From contig JACCLO010000006.1 of assembly GCA_029448655.1 (NCBI GenBank), positions 1,612,001 through 1,676,000 on the forward strand: a stretch of 64,000 bases of DNA, given 5' to 3'. A program made the position numbers and the translations under genes. The notes below the pieces were generated by a model that saw nothing but the letters and a program-made list of their open reading frames with translations, was not told the origin of the DNA and made no database searches. Shown piece by piece: positions 12,774 to 25,001 of the stretch (position 1 is the first letter of the stretch; each line of letters starts with the position of its first letter). Source of the DNA: Wolfiporia cocos (lineage: Eukaryota; Basidiomycota; Agaricomycetes; Polyporales; Phaeolaceae).

Positions 12774-13879
12774 ATGTCCGCTCAAGCCTCCTCGTCGTCC
12801 GAGAACAAGGCCGCGTCTTCCTCCGCGGTTACAGCCCTTTCATCTGGTACAGATGACATTGAGAAGTTGCTCAGCCGTGAGGCCACTGCCTTTCAGCGCG
12901 AGATAGAGGTCGAGCGCATCCTCAAAGCCTTCAAGCTCAAGTACGTCTACTTTCAGCACCCTCCTCGCACCCTCCCTGACTGCACTGGCGCTCAACTGAC
13001 CCCCCGCACAGCCCGTATGAGATCCTTGACGTGACAGAAGACGCTAGTCCCGAGGATATAAAGAAGAAGTACAGGCAGCTCTCACTCTGTGAGCCCCCGC
13101 GCTGACGTGCCGGCCTGCCTTTGGCATCTGACTATCGCTGACGCTCGCGCCTCGTATCGCATTGATTGACTTAACATTGGACGCCGTGGGACCTTCGTAC
13201 GTCGTCTGACATCCAGTCATCCATCCTGACAAGACCCCCCACGCTCGTGCACCAGATGCGTTTGACCTCCTCAAGAAGGTCTGTCCGTTCACTTCCCCCG
13301 AGAGCAGTGCCATTCGCTCGTCTCGGGCGCACAAGCAATATTTATTGATGTTCTCGGGCTTTCCAGGCAGAATCCGAGCTTTCGGATAAGGCAAAGCGGG
13401 AAGAGCTGGACGCTGTGATCAACCAAGCCCGCTCCGTTCTTCTCAAGTCCCTCTCTCTGCCAACGACGACGCCCAATGACGACCTACGCCTGAAGGGCCT
13501 GACGCCTCCATGGCGTCAGCAGCTCCTCGCAAAGGCGAAGGAATTTCTGATTGACGAGGAAGTCCGGCGGAGAAAGTGGGTTTTTGCTGTCACGCCTCCC
13601 AATGACTTTCTGACGCCTATCCTATGCCCAGAGCAGTCAAGATGAACCTAGCGAACGAGGGTCTTGAGGCTCGCAAAAAGGAAGAAGAGGTGAATGCGAA
13701 GAAGCGCAAGGCAGAGGAGGAAGCGCAGTGGGAAGGTGTGTTGCCCCCGCTTCTGTTGTGCAATCCCACTCATCTCACCTTTCCGGGCAGCAACACGCGA
13801 TCAGCGCGTTGATAGCTGGCGATCGTTTGCCAACTCCAAGCAAAAGAAGAAGAAGCAGAAGGTTGCCATCCTTGGATGA
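12774..13879 (+). CDS. spf31: J-domain protein, DNAJC8 / Spf31-like
   Basis: Nuclear J-protein associated with the spliceosome. Exons 12774-12940, 13012-13088, 13217-13278, 13367-13575, 13632-13735, 13791-13879 sum to 235 residues. The J domain starts at NPYEILDVTEDASPEDIKKKYR (split across helices I and II) and the HPD loop is at ~84-86 (FIHPDKTPHARAPDAF). Helices III and IV follow, with AESELSDKAKREELDAVINQA. The C-terminus is strongly charged and basic (EARKKEEEVNAKKRKAEEE), with VDSWRSF near the end, matching DNAJC8 proteins. Five introns, all with GT..AG borders. The HPD triplet is intact, so Hsp70 stimulation is expected. Confidence 0.88.
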
Positions 13880-14167
13880 TCGTCATATCCAATCTGAACA
13901 CTCATCTCGTCCGTGCCGCAGGCGCAATGTGCCTACCAGGCGCGCGCTCGATGCGCTTTCATACCTTCGCATTCTCGCATGTTGTACCGTTGTCCATATA
14001 TATTGTTAGATTTCATGAAATGATACATCAGTTCCAGGACCAGACCGCCTGCGCTAGTACGCCTTTTTCAGCGAGTGTACCATGGATTCTTCCTGTGAGA
14101 ATTCCAGACCCCTGGAATTCGTCTATAAGCATGCCACACTCAAAGCCTGCCAAGCCCAAATTCAATA

Positions 14168-16180
14168 TCAATCCGACAACTCGATAACTTCTTGCTGGCT
14201 TGGACCAGGCGTCATCCGTCTGCGCACCCGCCTCGTAGGCACAGGAACGTTCTCCTTGTCATCCTCGTCCGAGTCGACCGATATCACGCCCAAGTCGACC
14301 ACCGACGCCGATCGACTTGCCGCGCGTGCGCCTGTACTCGCAGACGCCGAGTGTGACTGCGAAGGGCGCTGTACAGCCATCTGTTGTGTTTCCTCCGCCC
14401 GCTCAGTCGCTCCAATAGTGGCCCGCTGTGTAGACGTAGACGCTGATGCCACCACCATCCGCCCTGCTCTGTTGCTGCTCGCCACCATGCTCGCCACCGC
14501 AGCAACAACTTCGGACTGCCTCTCCGCACCGGCCTGAGTCGCCTGCGCGTGCGCCAACGCCTCGCGCTCAACACGCTCGATGTCCTCCAGGAACGCGGGG
14601 TCCTCGAAGTTCCCGTCCTCCCCAAAGTCGTACTCCGAGCTCGGCGCGTGCTCGTGCTCCGTGTCTCTGCCGCCCACGCCCTGGCCAGCGCTCGCGCCCG
14701 CGTGGTGGTGCAGCTCGTTCATGATCTCTTCCTCGTCGCTGTCCGGCACTTCAACCGGTGCGGCGCGGTGCGGCGAGAGAACCCGTTCGCGCACGAGCGT
14801 GCGCATCGGAGACAGCGACGCGCCGGTGCCGGAGCCAGAGCCAGGGCCAGACGCAGATCCAGAGAACGGCGGGAAAAAGCGCGAGTGTGTGACCGCCGCC
14901 GTCGTAGTGGGCGCGGGCGCGGGCAGCTTGCGTCGGCGCGGGAGATCTTCATCGTCTGCGTGGATGTACGTGCGCGCACCGCTGGGGCCGGGCGACGGCG
15001 GCGGCGAGGGGGAGGGTAGCTCACGAAGAGGCGAGCGGAGGGGCTCGGCGGGGGAGTGGCGCGTGGGGGCGAGTGGCGGTGGCACGTTCGCGCTTGATGG
15101 CGCTGGTGCGGGAGGGGATGGCGGATGAGAGGGTGCATTTGGCTGCGGCTGTGGCTGCTGCTGCGGCGGCATAGCTGCTGGCTCGGGTTCAGCGCCGCCG
15201 TTGGGCTCTTCCAGAGCGGGATCGATTGGCCTGCTGTATGCGCGCCACTCGCAGGTGAGTGCGACTGTGACGGCAGAGGGGCCAGGAGACTCACCCCAGA
15301 CGAAATCCCAGGTCGCGGGCGAAGTCACGGTCCTGGAGCGCTGCGAGGTCGGCTACCTCATGGCCTTTCATGACCACGCACTTGGGTTCAAGAAATGCGA
15401 TACCGTTGCGAACCTTCACGTCTTTGAGGATCATCTGCCAGAGCGGGTCAAAGATCGATGTCGAGAAGACTCAGGACAGAAATTCACGCAGGAGATTCAG
15501 GGACTCATGCGAACGTCAGTACAATCAACCCATTGTTCGACCCACGAGGCGTGATGTGCCGTAGGAAGAATTTCTATCCGGTTAGGTTGTAAGCAAACGT
15601 GCTTACTTTGTAGCCGAGATTTGTCTCTCCTAGGGTCAATCCAGGCAGCCTCCTATATTCCATAGCCTGTAGGATAGTCGAGCCGTCGCTAAGTCGGAAG
15701 TACAGCATGGAGCGGGGATACGAGGGGATTGGGCCTTCGTCCTCCTCGTCTTCCTCCCTGTCCAGCCCAGCCACATCTACTCGCTCTAGTCTCGCTTGCC
15801 GCACATTTTGCAGGTTAAATGCGCTATGTCCTATCTCCATGATGGACACGATCTGCACGAGAATCGGTCCACGGATGATGGTTTTATCTAATTCTGCCAC
15901 ATCGGGTGGCAGTCCTGTATCTGGGACCATAGAGTCACTCAGATCCGAATTCAGGAGCTGGTGGTCAACATGTTGGATGATATCGCTCATCTGGGTGGCT
16001 GGATTTAGGTGATACTCCTGCTGTATCCATGAATAGCAATCTTCTAGCCACTCCTTCAGGCCGTCGGCCACATATCAGAGATAGTACCGGAATCAGCACA
16101 GAGCGACTGCGCACCATGTCTATTTGCGGCTTTGGATAAGTCCTTCTTATCCATTGTAAAACTTGAGGAGGTGGTGCCAT
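14168..16180 (-). CDS. RMI1: RecQ-mediated genome instability protein 1 (RMI1)
   Basis: OB-fold subunit of the Sgs1/BLM-Top3-Rmi1 dissolvasome, which resolves recombination intermediates. Exons 16180-16115, 16053-15607, 15434-15295, 15230-14168 give 571 residues. The N-terminus (QWIRRTYPKPQIDM joined to EWLEDCYSWI) is the conserved RMI1 helical start, which fixes the unusual acceptor after CTGAAG. The OB fold continues to MILKDVKVRNGIAFLEPKC and VMKGHEVADL (~172-205). The remaining two thirds are low-complexity, Pro/Ser-rich and acidic, with DSDEDDKENVPVP near the end. This disordered tail is much longer than in yeast RMI1. Divergent from the carnitine acyltransferase gene. Confidence 0.88.
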
Positions 16181-16481
16181 GCTAGGTATGCTTCGGATGT
16201 ATCACCGCCAGCTCAACGCCTACGTAAGCCTTACTTCAGGAGCCTTGTCTGGAGCCAGGTGATCTTATGCGAGCAGATTGTGGAGAGGCAGCATAACTCG
16301 AGAGACGCGGCTGTGGCTTGTGGCTCGCTGTGGCTGTCGAACAGACGCGTTTGATTTGGCGTCTACGCGTCTCACGTGAGCTAGTATGTACGCGCCCTCT
16401 AGCGCTTGTGAAATTAAAGGACGTGCAGCGCCGACTCTCGCCCGACCATCTCCGTGATGCAATCGTGTACTTGACTTTGTA
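16181..16481. promoter_or_regulatory. Shared upstream region of RMI1 and carnitine acyltransferase
   Basis: 301 bases between divergent start codons; presumed bidirectional promoter. No TATA box or repeat recognised. Confidence 0.5.
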
Positions 16482-19056
16482 ATGCTGCAGCGCATTGTGC
16501 TTTTTAGACTTGCTATGCAGACACAGACTACTCAGACTGGAGCGCGGCGGTATGCAGCCCGCAGTAACCTGGGCTTAGGCTCATCAAGCTTGCCTCGTTT
16601 ACCCGTCCCAGACCTGCACCAGACGTTGCAGAAATATTTGACGTCCCTTGAACCGTTTCTGCTTGAAGATGAGGCTCGAGGAGACGGACATTTTGCCGAG
16701 GGCCTCGGCGTCCGCGCTGCTTGGGCTCAGGAGTTCGAACAAGGCATTGGCAGACTCTGCCAGGAACGCCTCGTTGGTCGGTGCACGCAGTGTTTCTCAT
16801 GAGACTACGATCCTAAGCTGCGCATTCCAACACCATGCTGTCTAAGCACTCGACAGGTCCTCACCGAACAACTGGCTAGACGACAATATCTGGATGAAGA
16901 AGGCGTACCACGAATGGCGGGCTCCACTGATCGTTAATTCGAATTGGTGGCTGGCCTTTCACAATGATGCAAACGTCCCTGAGGATGTTATATGCGGGCG
17001 CGCGGCCACAAGCGAATGTGGAGCCACCAACTGGCAGGTGCGAAGAGCGGCCTGGCTCGTACATCGGATTCTGGATTGGAAATTACGGCTAGAAAGGTTG
17101 GTCACCTCCATGATTTGACGATATTGCGATGACAAATGCATCCACTTCTTCTATACAACAGAAATGATACAGGATCGCATACCACCAGACAAGGTATGGT
17201 ACTGAATGCTGTCTATCTACTTGTACTTAGATCCCAACAGGCGTATGGTTGCGCGACACCACTGCGCAGATGTTCAACATCGCCCGCCTTCCTCGACCAC
17301 AGTGTGACACTTTATCCGAGCTGCCTTCGCCAACGAGCGAGGCCGCGCGCAACATCCTTGTCATGCTGCGTGATTGGTTCTATACAGTCGAAGTATTTGA
17401 CTCGAGTCTGCAGCCGATCGCGCCTGCAAAGATCGAGCGTAGGCTCAGAGCAGTAGTCGCCGATGTCACAGCGAGGCTGGGACAAGGGGAGGAAGCCGTT
17501 CCTGTTGGTGTACTTACTGCAGACGACCGGGATCGGTGGGCAGAGGTTCGCCGCACGCCATATTGCGTCCGGTGGCCCCAATACTTACGCACAAGCACAG
17601 AACTCACGCCATCTCCTCTCCCTCTCCCCCATAAACCACTCCACCCTTCGCAAAATCAACCACTCCCTCTTCGCGCTCTGTCTCGATCATTATACCTACG
17701 TCCTCCCGCCCTCACCTCCAGCCGGGTCTGCATCGCCCCCCTTCCACACTTCCGCTCTCGTTCATTCCGCCCCGCTACCGAAACCGTGCACCGTTCCCGA
17801 ACTGACTGCACACCTGCACAACGTGCGCTCCGGACCCTCGTACAAGCCTGCACACAATCGATGGTTCGATAAGCCGTTCAGCCTCATCGTTGAGTCGAAC
17901 ACACGCGCGGGCGCGATGGGCGAACACTCACCGTGCGATGCGCTCGTGCCGAGCATCATCGCTGACTACGCGGTCGTGCAGGGCGTGGACGCCGATGCCT
18001 TCCCTCCGATCGACAGTCTGCGTATGAGCGAGCAGGTTGAAGAGGGTGTAGATGGGTGGCAGCGGCTCGAGTGGGTCGTGGACGAGCGCATTGTACGGGA
18101 GTGTGAGGAAGCAGAGGCGGGTGCGCGGATGATCGTGGAGGATTCGGACGATGGGATACTGTGGTTCGACGCGTTTGGCGCGGAGTGGATCAAGGGCACA
18201 GGTACGTCGTGTCCCGCATCAGTCTCATTTTATGCCGCTAACGCATCGTGGTACTAATCGATTGTGGCATAGCCCGCTTCTCGCCGGATGCATACATTCA
18301 AATGGCGATGCAGCTTGCGTGGTACCGCACACGCGGGTGCTTCACGGCGACGTACGAGACTACGCTGACTCGCTTGTTCAGCAAGGGCCGCACGGAGACA
18401 ATCCGCACCCTCACGAAAGACAGCCGCGCATTCGTCCTTGCCATGGACGATCCCAATGTCACGGTACGTCGCCGCCCTTTTGTTCCGGCATGACATCTTC
18501 TGTGGCGCGTTCCGACCTTGGCCTCTAGACCCGAGAGCGCCACGCGCTCCTACGTCGCGCTATCCAGACACACACTAACCTCACACGCCAAGCCGCCACC
18601 GGGCGCGGCATCGACCGCCACCTACTCGGGTTACGCCTCATGCTTCGCGCGGGCGAAAGCCACGAGCTATTCGAGGACGAGCTCTTCACGCGTAGCCAGA
18701 CGTGGAAGCTCAGTACCAGCGGGCTGAGTGCCGGCGAGCAATTCCGCGGGACTGGGTGAGTCCGTCGACATATGAGACACGAGCGTCGCCGCTGACGAAT
18801 CATCGCAGATTCGGCGCACCGTACCCGGACGGCTATGGTATCAACTGTAAGTTGTCTTCTTGTCGCATATTGGCGCGCACGTTGACGAGTTCACCGTTCA
18901 GATATGGCAGGACCTGAAGTGATCAAATTTGGGATCGGGTCCAAGTTTTCAAGTTCCCTCACATCGACGGAGGGGTTCAAGACGGCGATCTCACAGGCTC
19001 TACTCGATATGAAGATACTTTGCATAGGACCCGATCTTGTACCCGCTCGTTTATAG
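16482..19056 (+). CDS. CAT2: Carnitine O-acetyltransferase, mitochondrial/peroxisomal type
   Basis: Transfers acetyl or short acyl groups between CoA and carnitine for shuttling between peroxisomes and mitochondria. Nine exons: 16482-16776, 16847-17096, 17162-17193, 17241-17545, 17601-18201, 18273-18463, 18529-18755, 18809-18846, 18902-19056; 697 residues. LPRLPVPDLHQTLQKYL opens the choline/carnitine acyltransferase domain. The catalytic histidine is in GEHSPCDA (about residue 403), and the family signatures SWLAFHN-like WWLAFHNDA, TTAQMFNIARLPRP, TKDSRAF and GFGAPYPDGYGINY are all present. The N-terminus is basic and hydroxylated without acids (ATG at 16482, or internal ATG at 16515), fitting a mitochondrial presequence. 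The last residues are PARL, and ARL matches the PTS1 consensus, so dual targeting as in yeast Cat2 is likely. Confidence 0.92.
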
Positions 19057-19306
19057 GGCTCGCAATTTCACTGAATGCACACTGTATTGTTGCAATTCGG
19101 GTTCTGCGGCCGGCGCGAGGACGCGCGGCCCTTGCGCGCATAGCGAGAGGCAAGCTAGCGGGTAGTAGTTTTATCCGTAGCTGTATTCAAGCCAGGTGCG
19201 AACGTTGTGGCTCCCCGGCAGTTTGTACCCGACGACACTGTTCGACTATCCTACACTAGAAATTTACCCTCATGGCCAGCCCTTGACATAATATTTGTCT
19301 CGACAG

Positions 19307-21998
19307 TCAGAAATTGCCCTCCTCCAGATCATTCTCTCCCTTCCAAGCCTCTTTCCCCCAATTTGCTGCCAACCTTCCCACCAGACAGTTACTACACTGT
19401 GCTGTCCCCCATATAAACTCCCATGAGGACACAATGTACATGCCACGTTTGCACCGGGTGAGCATGACATTTGTCCGGCGTAGGTCCTCCAAAAATCCAA
19501 GCCTCTGCTTGGAACGCACAAGTGATATAATAATATAGTCCTCCTCATTACCTTGAAAAAGGTGAATTGAGAGCATATATATAAACAGCACACAGCACCT
19601 TGGAAGGAATCAACATTGAAACATTTGTTCTCCCATATAAGCCCTTGATTCTTCAGCTCTTCCTGCAGCTGGTTTCTCTGAGCATCATAAGGGGTGATGA
19701 TTTTGTAATTCTTCTCATTTTCCTGCAGAACAGCAGCAATCTTTGCCACTGCTTCACATTCTGCTTTATTCTGCAGATGGTCAAGTATCATAAGCTGGAA
19801 ATTATTTGTAAGACATACTGAGTAACTGCCACTTTCACTTTTTTGTTCACGACTCCCCTCAACATGAACAAAGTAAGACAGTGACTCCTTAACAGGATGG
19901 TCTGGATTTGATGCAAGTTGTCCATCATAAACTGCATCTGAGATAAATTCCCCAATGTGAGGGGGCATGCGGTCTAGCTATTGATTGACCACATAAACTG
20001 CAAAAAAATTGATAGGGCACTTACATTGAGTGTCAAGCATCAAAGCTTGATTACGGAGATGAGGCAGCTCAAAGATACTTCTGAGATGTTCTATCTCATC
20101 CTGTCCATAGGGTGGTACTATGCAAAGTTAATTAGGATAAGCAAAGATCAATAGTGCACTCACACTGTCTGTCATCACCAATGAAGCACATTTTACGAAA
20201 AGATGAAAAAGCTGCAAGTGGTGGAATGTAGTTTTGAACAGCTATCTGACTAGCCTCATCAACCACTAGAGTAGTAAGAGGTACAACATGGCTGAGATTC
20301 TTGATATGAGGGTTGGACAACATAGAAAGGGTGCAAAGAACAACTGAAGCACCCTGAAGAAGCCTAGGACCATTTTTAAATTGATAAGAGCGAATGATGT
20401 TTCTGTTAAGATCCCGATACAAGTGTTCATGCCTACCAATTGTGTGAGCAAAAAGAAAGAAAAAAGAGTAGCCCACATACCAGCCAAATTCAAAGTCTGT
20501 AGAGACCAATAGCCTCCAGTCTGTAAAGTTCACAGCTGCAAGTTTTTCTGCAATGTTCTTGACTGCCACATTGGTCTGTGCCACAAGCCAAATGCCACCC
20601 ATGCCAGCAGCAACTGCTGAGCAGACAAAGGCAGCAATGACTGTGGTCTTACCAGTCCCAGGGGGTCCTTGTATAATTACAATCCTATCAGAGTTAGAAG
20701 TAGAAAGCATGCGCTCAACAGCCTGAAGCTGTGAGGAATTGAGGCGGTCTGACTGGACATCAGGAATAGTATCAGAGGAGATAAATTCCTCTGGCCATAT
20801 AAACTTGTCCTGTGGAACAAAGATGCACTTCAGGAATGGGTTTTCAAATAGGTCAATATGGCCCTGTAGAGCAAGAAGGATGGTGATAGCTTTCTGTCTC
20901 TCAGCTATGGTGACCCTCTGATCATCAGTGGAGACAGCAGAGATGATTGTTTTGCCTTCGAGGGTCATCTCAGCTCGAATCTTGGCTGAGCGCCCCTGCA
21001 CATCAACGGCACGCCCATGGACTTGAAATATGGCACCTGAATCGTCATGTACCGTGAATGTAACCGCCTACGGGCCAGCGTCACACATAAGAACCATTGT
21101 TGAAAGTTGATTTACTCACCGACTTCTTGACGAATCTTGTCTGAAAACGCTCAGAATCCATCCGGGCGCTTGAGTGATTTATCCGCGGCCTGTTGAACTC
21201 GTTGCCGACTTCTGTGGGCTTCTTGGATGCAAGCATCCGGTCGCCGCAGGTGATCTGTGCGATCAGCGAGAGATACTATAGTGCCGCATAATGAGTACAC
21301 AGCCCACTGAAGCGAGCGGCATGACGCGTGAACTGATCACATACCTCGTCTTCCATGTCCTTGGTATTGACGGGTTTCACCGCATTAAATTTCTCCTCCA
21401 TGTCGCTTATGGTGGGGAGATATGACGCGATCCATGCCCGCAGCACAAGAGGCGCCGTTCGCGCCGCGTCCCACGAGGAGTCCGCGAACGCCTGACGGAC
21501 GTTGGACTTGATCGCTCGCTTCTTGTCCCCCAGTGCGAACTCAATGGTGGCGAGCGGCGACTTGCCACCCGGCCCGTCAGAGTCAGAGCATGCACTCTGG
21601 ACGTCGATGCCTCGCAGCATGTGCAGGCCGTGGTCATAGAAGAGCGCAGTTGCAAGCGGCCCGAGATCGAACGCGTACAGGATGCAGTCGTCGTGGCAGA
21701 GGATGCTGGATTGCAGGAGCGCGCGCGCCTTCTTCACGCTCTCACGCTCCGCCTTCTGCTTGCCGTGGAACTGAACGACTAGGCTGCGCGTATCGATGGC
21801 CATCGCTAGCGCTGCCAGCATCCCGGACTCGGCGTAGGCAGGGGAGAGCCCTATCTTGATGGGGTAGCGGGCGTGCGGCCCAAGGAACTCCTGGATAGTG
21901 TCCTCGCTCAGCGCCGTCTCCAGTATGAATTGCATGCGTATGGGAGGAAGATTGTCATCGATGAGATTCTGCTCGATGGAGCGCGTTGCGCGTTGCAT
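19307..21998 (-). CDS. UPF1-like SF1 helicase, array copy A
   Basis: Eight exons: 21998-21345, 21275-21120, 21067-20481, 20432-20164, 20117-20025, 19973-19819, 19770-19599, 19551-19307; 776 residues. The N-terminal third (ATG at 21998, chosen because exon 1 is then 654 bases, as in copy C) carries the array-specific domain with YAFDLGPLATALFYDHG and a following IDVQS. The helicase has Walker A GPPGTGKTT (~404), VVDEASQI, FIGDDRQ, the YRMPPHIGEF and ITPYDAQRNQLQ motifs, NVDSFQG and RRTNVMLTRCKRGM, i.e. a full UPF1/SMUBP2-type SF1B set. An in-frame ATG at 22169 would add 57 residues without support from the paralogues. Exons 3-8 are AT-rich and strongly CpG-depleted, while exons 1-2 are GC-rich like the neighbours. 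Most divergent of the three copies. Function unknown. Confidence 0.85.
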
Positions 21999-22248
21999 GA
22001 TGGGCAGCGAAATAGAGGTAGTCTGGTCGCGCGAGGTGGTCGCCTCGAGAAAGCAAGCGGACGCCTCGTTGTCTTTCCATTCTGGCGAGTGGCGGACCCA
22101 CAATGGCATATACAGACCACACAAAATCAGGAAGCCCGCCAAAACTGGACGCAAGCACGTTCTGGGCATATATAGTACAAATACATCGAAACTAGTCTAC
22201 AATATAAATACATGTACATCGAACATTTGTCTGCACGCCAGGACGGCT

Positions 22249-25001
22249 CTACAACTTCCCGGCCATGATATTCTTGGTCGGAATCCAACTGCTTTGCCCC
22301 CATTCTGCTGCGAGTTTGGCTATGAGAGACTTGGATGCCTTCTGCTCCAGGAACGCGCGGCTCGTACAAATGATCATACTCTCCTTACATCGCGAAAGCA
22401 TGACATTTGTCCGCCGAATGTTGGTAAGGAAACCGACCTTCTCAGAGCGCACAACGGAGATGATTATATGGTCCTCCTCGTTGCCTGAGTCATTGTCAGC
22501 ACCCCAGTACGTCAGATGCGTAGCTACGAATACGGACCTTGGAAGGAATCGACGTTGAAGCACTTGTTCTCCCAGGGCAGTTTCGAGGCTTTCAGGTTTT
22601 TCTCGAGTAGGTTTCGCTGTGCGTCATAGGGAGTGATAATGCGGAACAATTTGCCCTGCGAGTGAAGTATTCTCGCAATAGCCACGACGAAGAACGCTTC
22701 GGCATCATTCTGTGTCACACGTCAGCTTTGAGAACGGTACATCTATGGATCGACCTACCACCCAACTCCCTGATACTTTCCGCTCTTTGCCGGCAAGAAC
22801 ATCGACCAAGCGACATGACAGAGGAGATGTCATGTGGTGACTCGTCTTCAGCTTCCCTTCATATACATGCTTGGATATGAAGTTTCCGATCGGTGCAGGC
22901 ATTCGATCTGTGAGAGGAGAAGGTCAGCTTGCAGCGCGACGTGCTCAAGAACGAGGATGGTGCATACATTGGGTATCTAGGAACACAGCTGTGTTGCGCA
23001 GATGATCCAGTTCGAAAATACTCGGAAGGTCACCCAGATCATCCTGTCCATAGGGCGCCACTACGCCAACGCGGATGCTTAGTATGCGTCTCCGACACCA
23101 CACGCAACACACACGCACACTGCTTGTCATCTCCAATGAATGCAATTCTCCGGATCGTTTTCCCGAAGCAGCTGAAGAGTGGCAGATAATCCCCAAGTTC
23201 TATCTGGCTAGCTTCGTCGACAATGACAGTGTTGACGGGGACGATCCGAGTAAATCCCGACGTAGGAAGGCGAGGATGAGACATCATACTAAGCGTACAC
23301 AATATCACTTGCGAGCCCAGCAGCAGTCGCTCTGTGCCGACCTCGTTATCGGCAAATTCGTCCGATCGGATGACGTTCCTCTCGATCTTCTCATACAAGT
23401 GCTCATGCCTGCGAAGATATTTTCAACGATAGCCAGCCAGCATCATTTGAAGTCCTTACCACTCGAAGTGAAAGTCCTTGGAGACCAGGACTTTGAAATC
23501 CCAGAAGTCGATCTTGGCTAGTTTCTCAGCGATATTCTTCACAGCGACGTTTGACTGCGCGACTAGCCAGACGCCTTCTTTGTTGGTAGGGGACGACTTC
23601 AATGAGGTGACAACGGCTGCAATGACCGTGGTCTTCCCGGTTCCAGGAGGACCATGAATAAGGGTAAGATCACCCGATAGTATCTTCACAACCGCCTCCA
23701 TTTGTGTGCTGTTCAATATGTATGAGAAAGAGATCGCGGTGGAAAGGGATGTTGCTGCATCGATGTGAGAAGCAACATAGGATGGGGTAGGCGCCAGTAT
23801 CTTCCGAACAATAGGATGTTCGAATAGTTGTGCCCTTTGCTGAAGAACGCGGATCGAAACAGATAGACGCTCTTGATCAGCATATGTTGGATCTTCCTTG
23901 CCTATAGTATATATGGCGCTGATCTGAGCAGTAGCCGATACTTTCGTGTCGACGGTCATAGTAGCGGATTTGCCACTCGTCTTCACGACTCGCCCAGCGG
24001 CTTCTGAACCTGACTGGGCCTTGGCATCCTTGAACTCGACAACAAGCTGCTGATTCTAGTAACGACGTATAAATTCAACCTGCACTGCGTCATGTTCTGG
24101 TGAAACACGTACATGGAATTGGGAAGTGCGCAAACGAGTTTTGAAGCGCGTCATCTCGACATTTAGAGCGCCAGACTTCTGGCCAAACTCTGCTGCCACA
24201 TCGTTCTTGATTTTGGTGGGCTTCAGCGCATATAGGCGTTCCGCATCTCGGATAAATTTGGCAAAACGATACAAGTGCTACATATCAAGTATTCGCAGTC
24301 ATTACAGATAAATCGATGTTCCAAACGAACAATCCCACCTGCTGGTTGATTGTATGCGTGTCTATTGGTGGTACTGCCGAGAGCTGGCTCTTCAAATGAG
24401 GGATGAACCCTACCCGACCGGAGGCCCAGGCTCGCAGACAAACGTTACGCATGTTGCCGGAGTCGAACGCTTCACCTCGGAAAGCGTCGAGCACCTTCTC
24501 TTTGTGCAATTGTGCCTCACCGCCCAGTATCTGGAGCAGAGTCTTGGGAGCCTGACGGTGACTGGTCAACATAGATTGCAAATCAATCGCGCGAGTGATC
24601 GCAAGGCCATGGTCCACATGGAGAGCGACGGCAATGCTGTGCATGTCGAAAGCGAGCTTGCAATAATCGGGGTGGCAGAGAATACCTGTACCAAGCAACT
24701 CTCGCCAGGACGATGCTGCCTTTTTGCCACCTTTCTTCTTGGCCTTGGCTTTGGCCGGAGTTCCATTCATACGAATGTACAGAACCTCCTTGGGGGTTGC
24801 AATCGCCACAGAGGTAAGGACGCCTTTGGGTCCATGGCTCGAGGCGATGCCGAGAACTCCGTCGACAGCAGATTGGAGCAATTGCGCGATATGAGATTCG
24901 GTCAGGTCGGCTACATTGATCTCTGTGACAGCAAACGGGTCATGGCGAGCCTTGAAGAGAGTCTGCGAGACGAGGACGCGCTGCTTCTGCTCCTTAGACA
25001 T
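22249..25001 (-). CDS. UPF1-like SF1 helicase, array copy B
   Basis: Eight exons: 25001-24339, 24277-24113, 24055-23460, 23408-23119, 23060-22968, 22907-22759, 22709-22538, 22484-22249; 787 residues. Start MSKEQKQR at the true ATG 25001 (a GTG lies in frame just upstream). Residues 1-220: domain with GVLGIASSHGPKGVL, then KLAFDMHSIAVALHVD and ending AIDLQS, which I read as a DEDD-exonuclease-like fold without the DxE acidic pair. A beta-rich linker (~295-330, GRVVKTSGKSATMTVD) resembles the UPF1 1B insert. Helicase motifs: GPPGTGKTT (~411), IVDEASQIELGDYLP, FIGDDKQLAPYGQDD, YRMPAPIG, IITPYDAQRNLLEK, NVDSFQG, EEDHIIISVVRS and RRTNVMLSRCKESM. Exons 2-8 have exactly the same lengths as copy C. 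The stop is about 250 bases upstream of the copy A start. Confidence 0.87.

Noticed and set aside
21998..22169. Upstream ATG extending helicase copy A by 57 residues
   Set aside because: Copies B and C begin at the position matching 21998, and exon 1 then has the same 654 bases as copy C. The extension has no counterpart.
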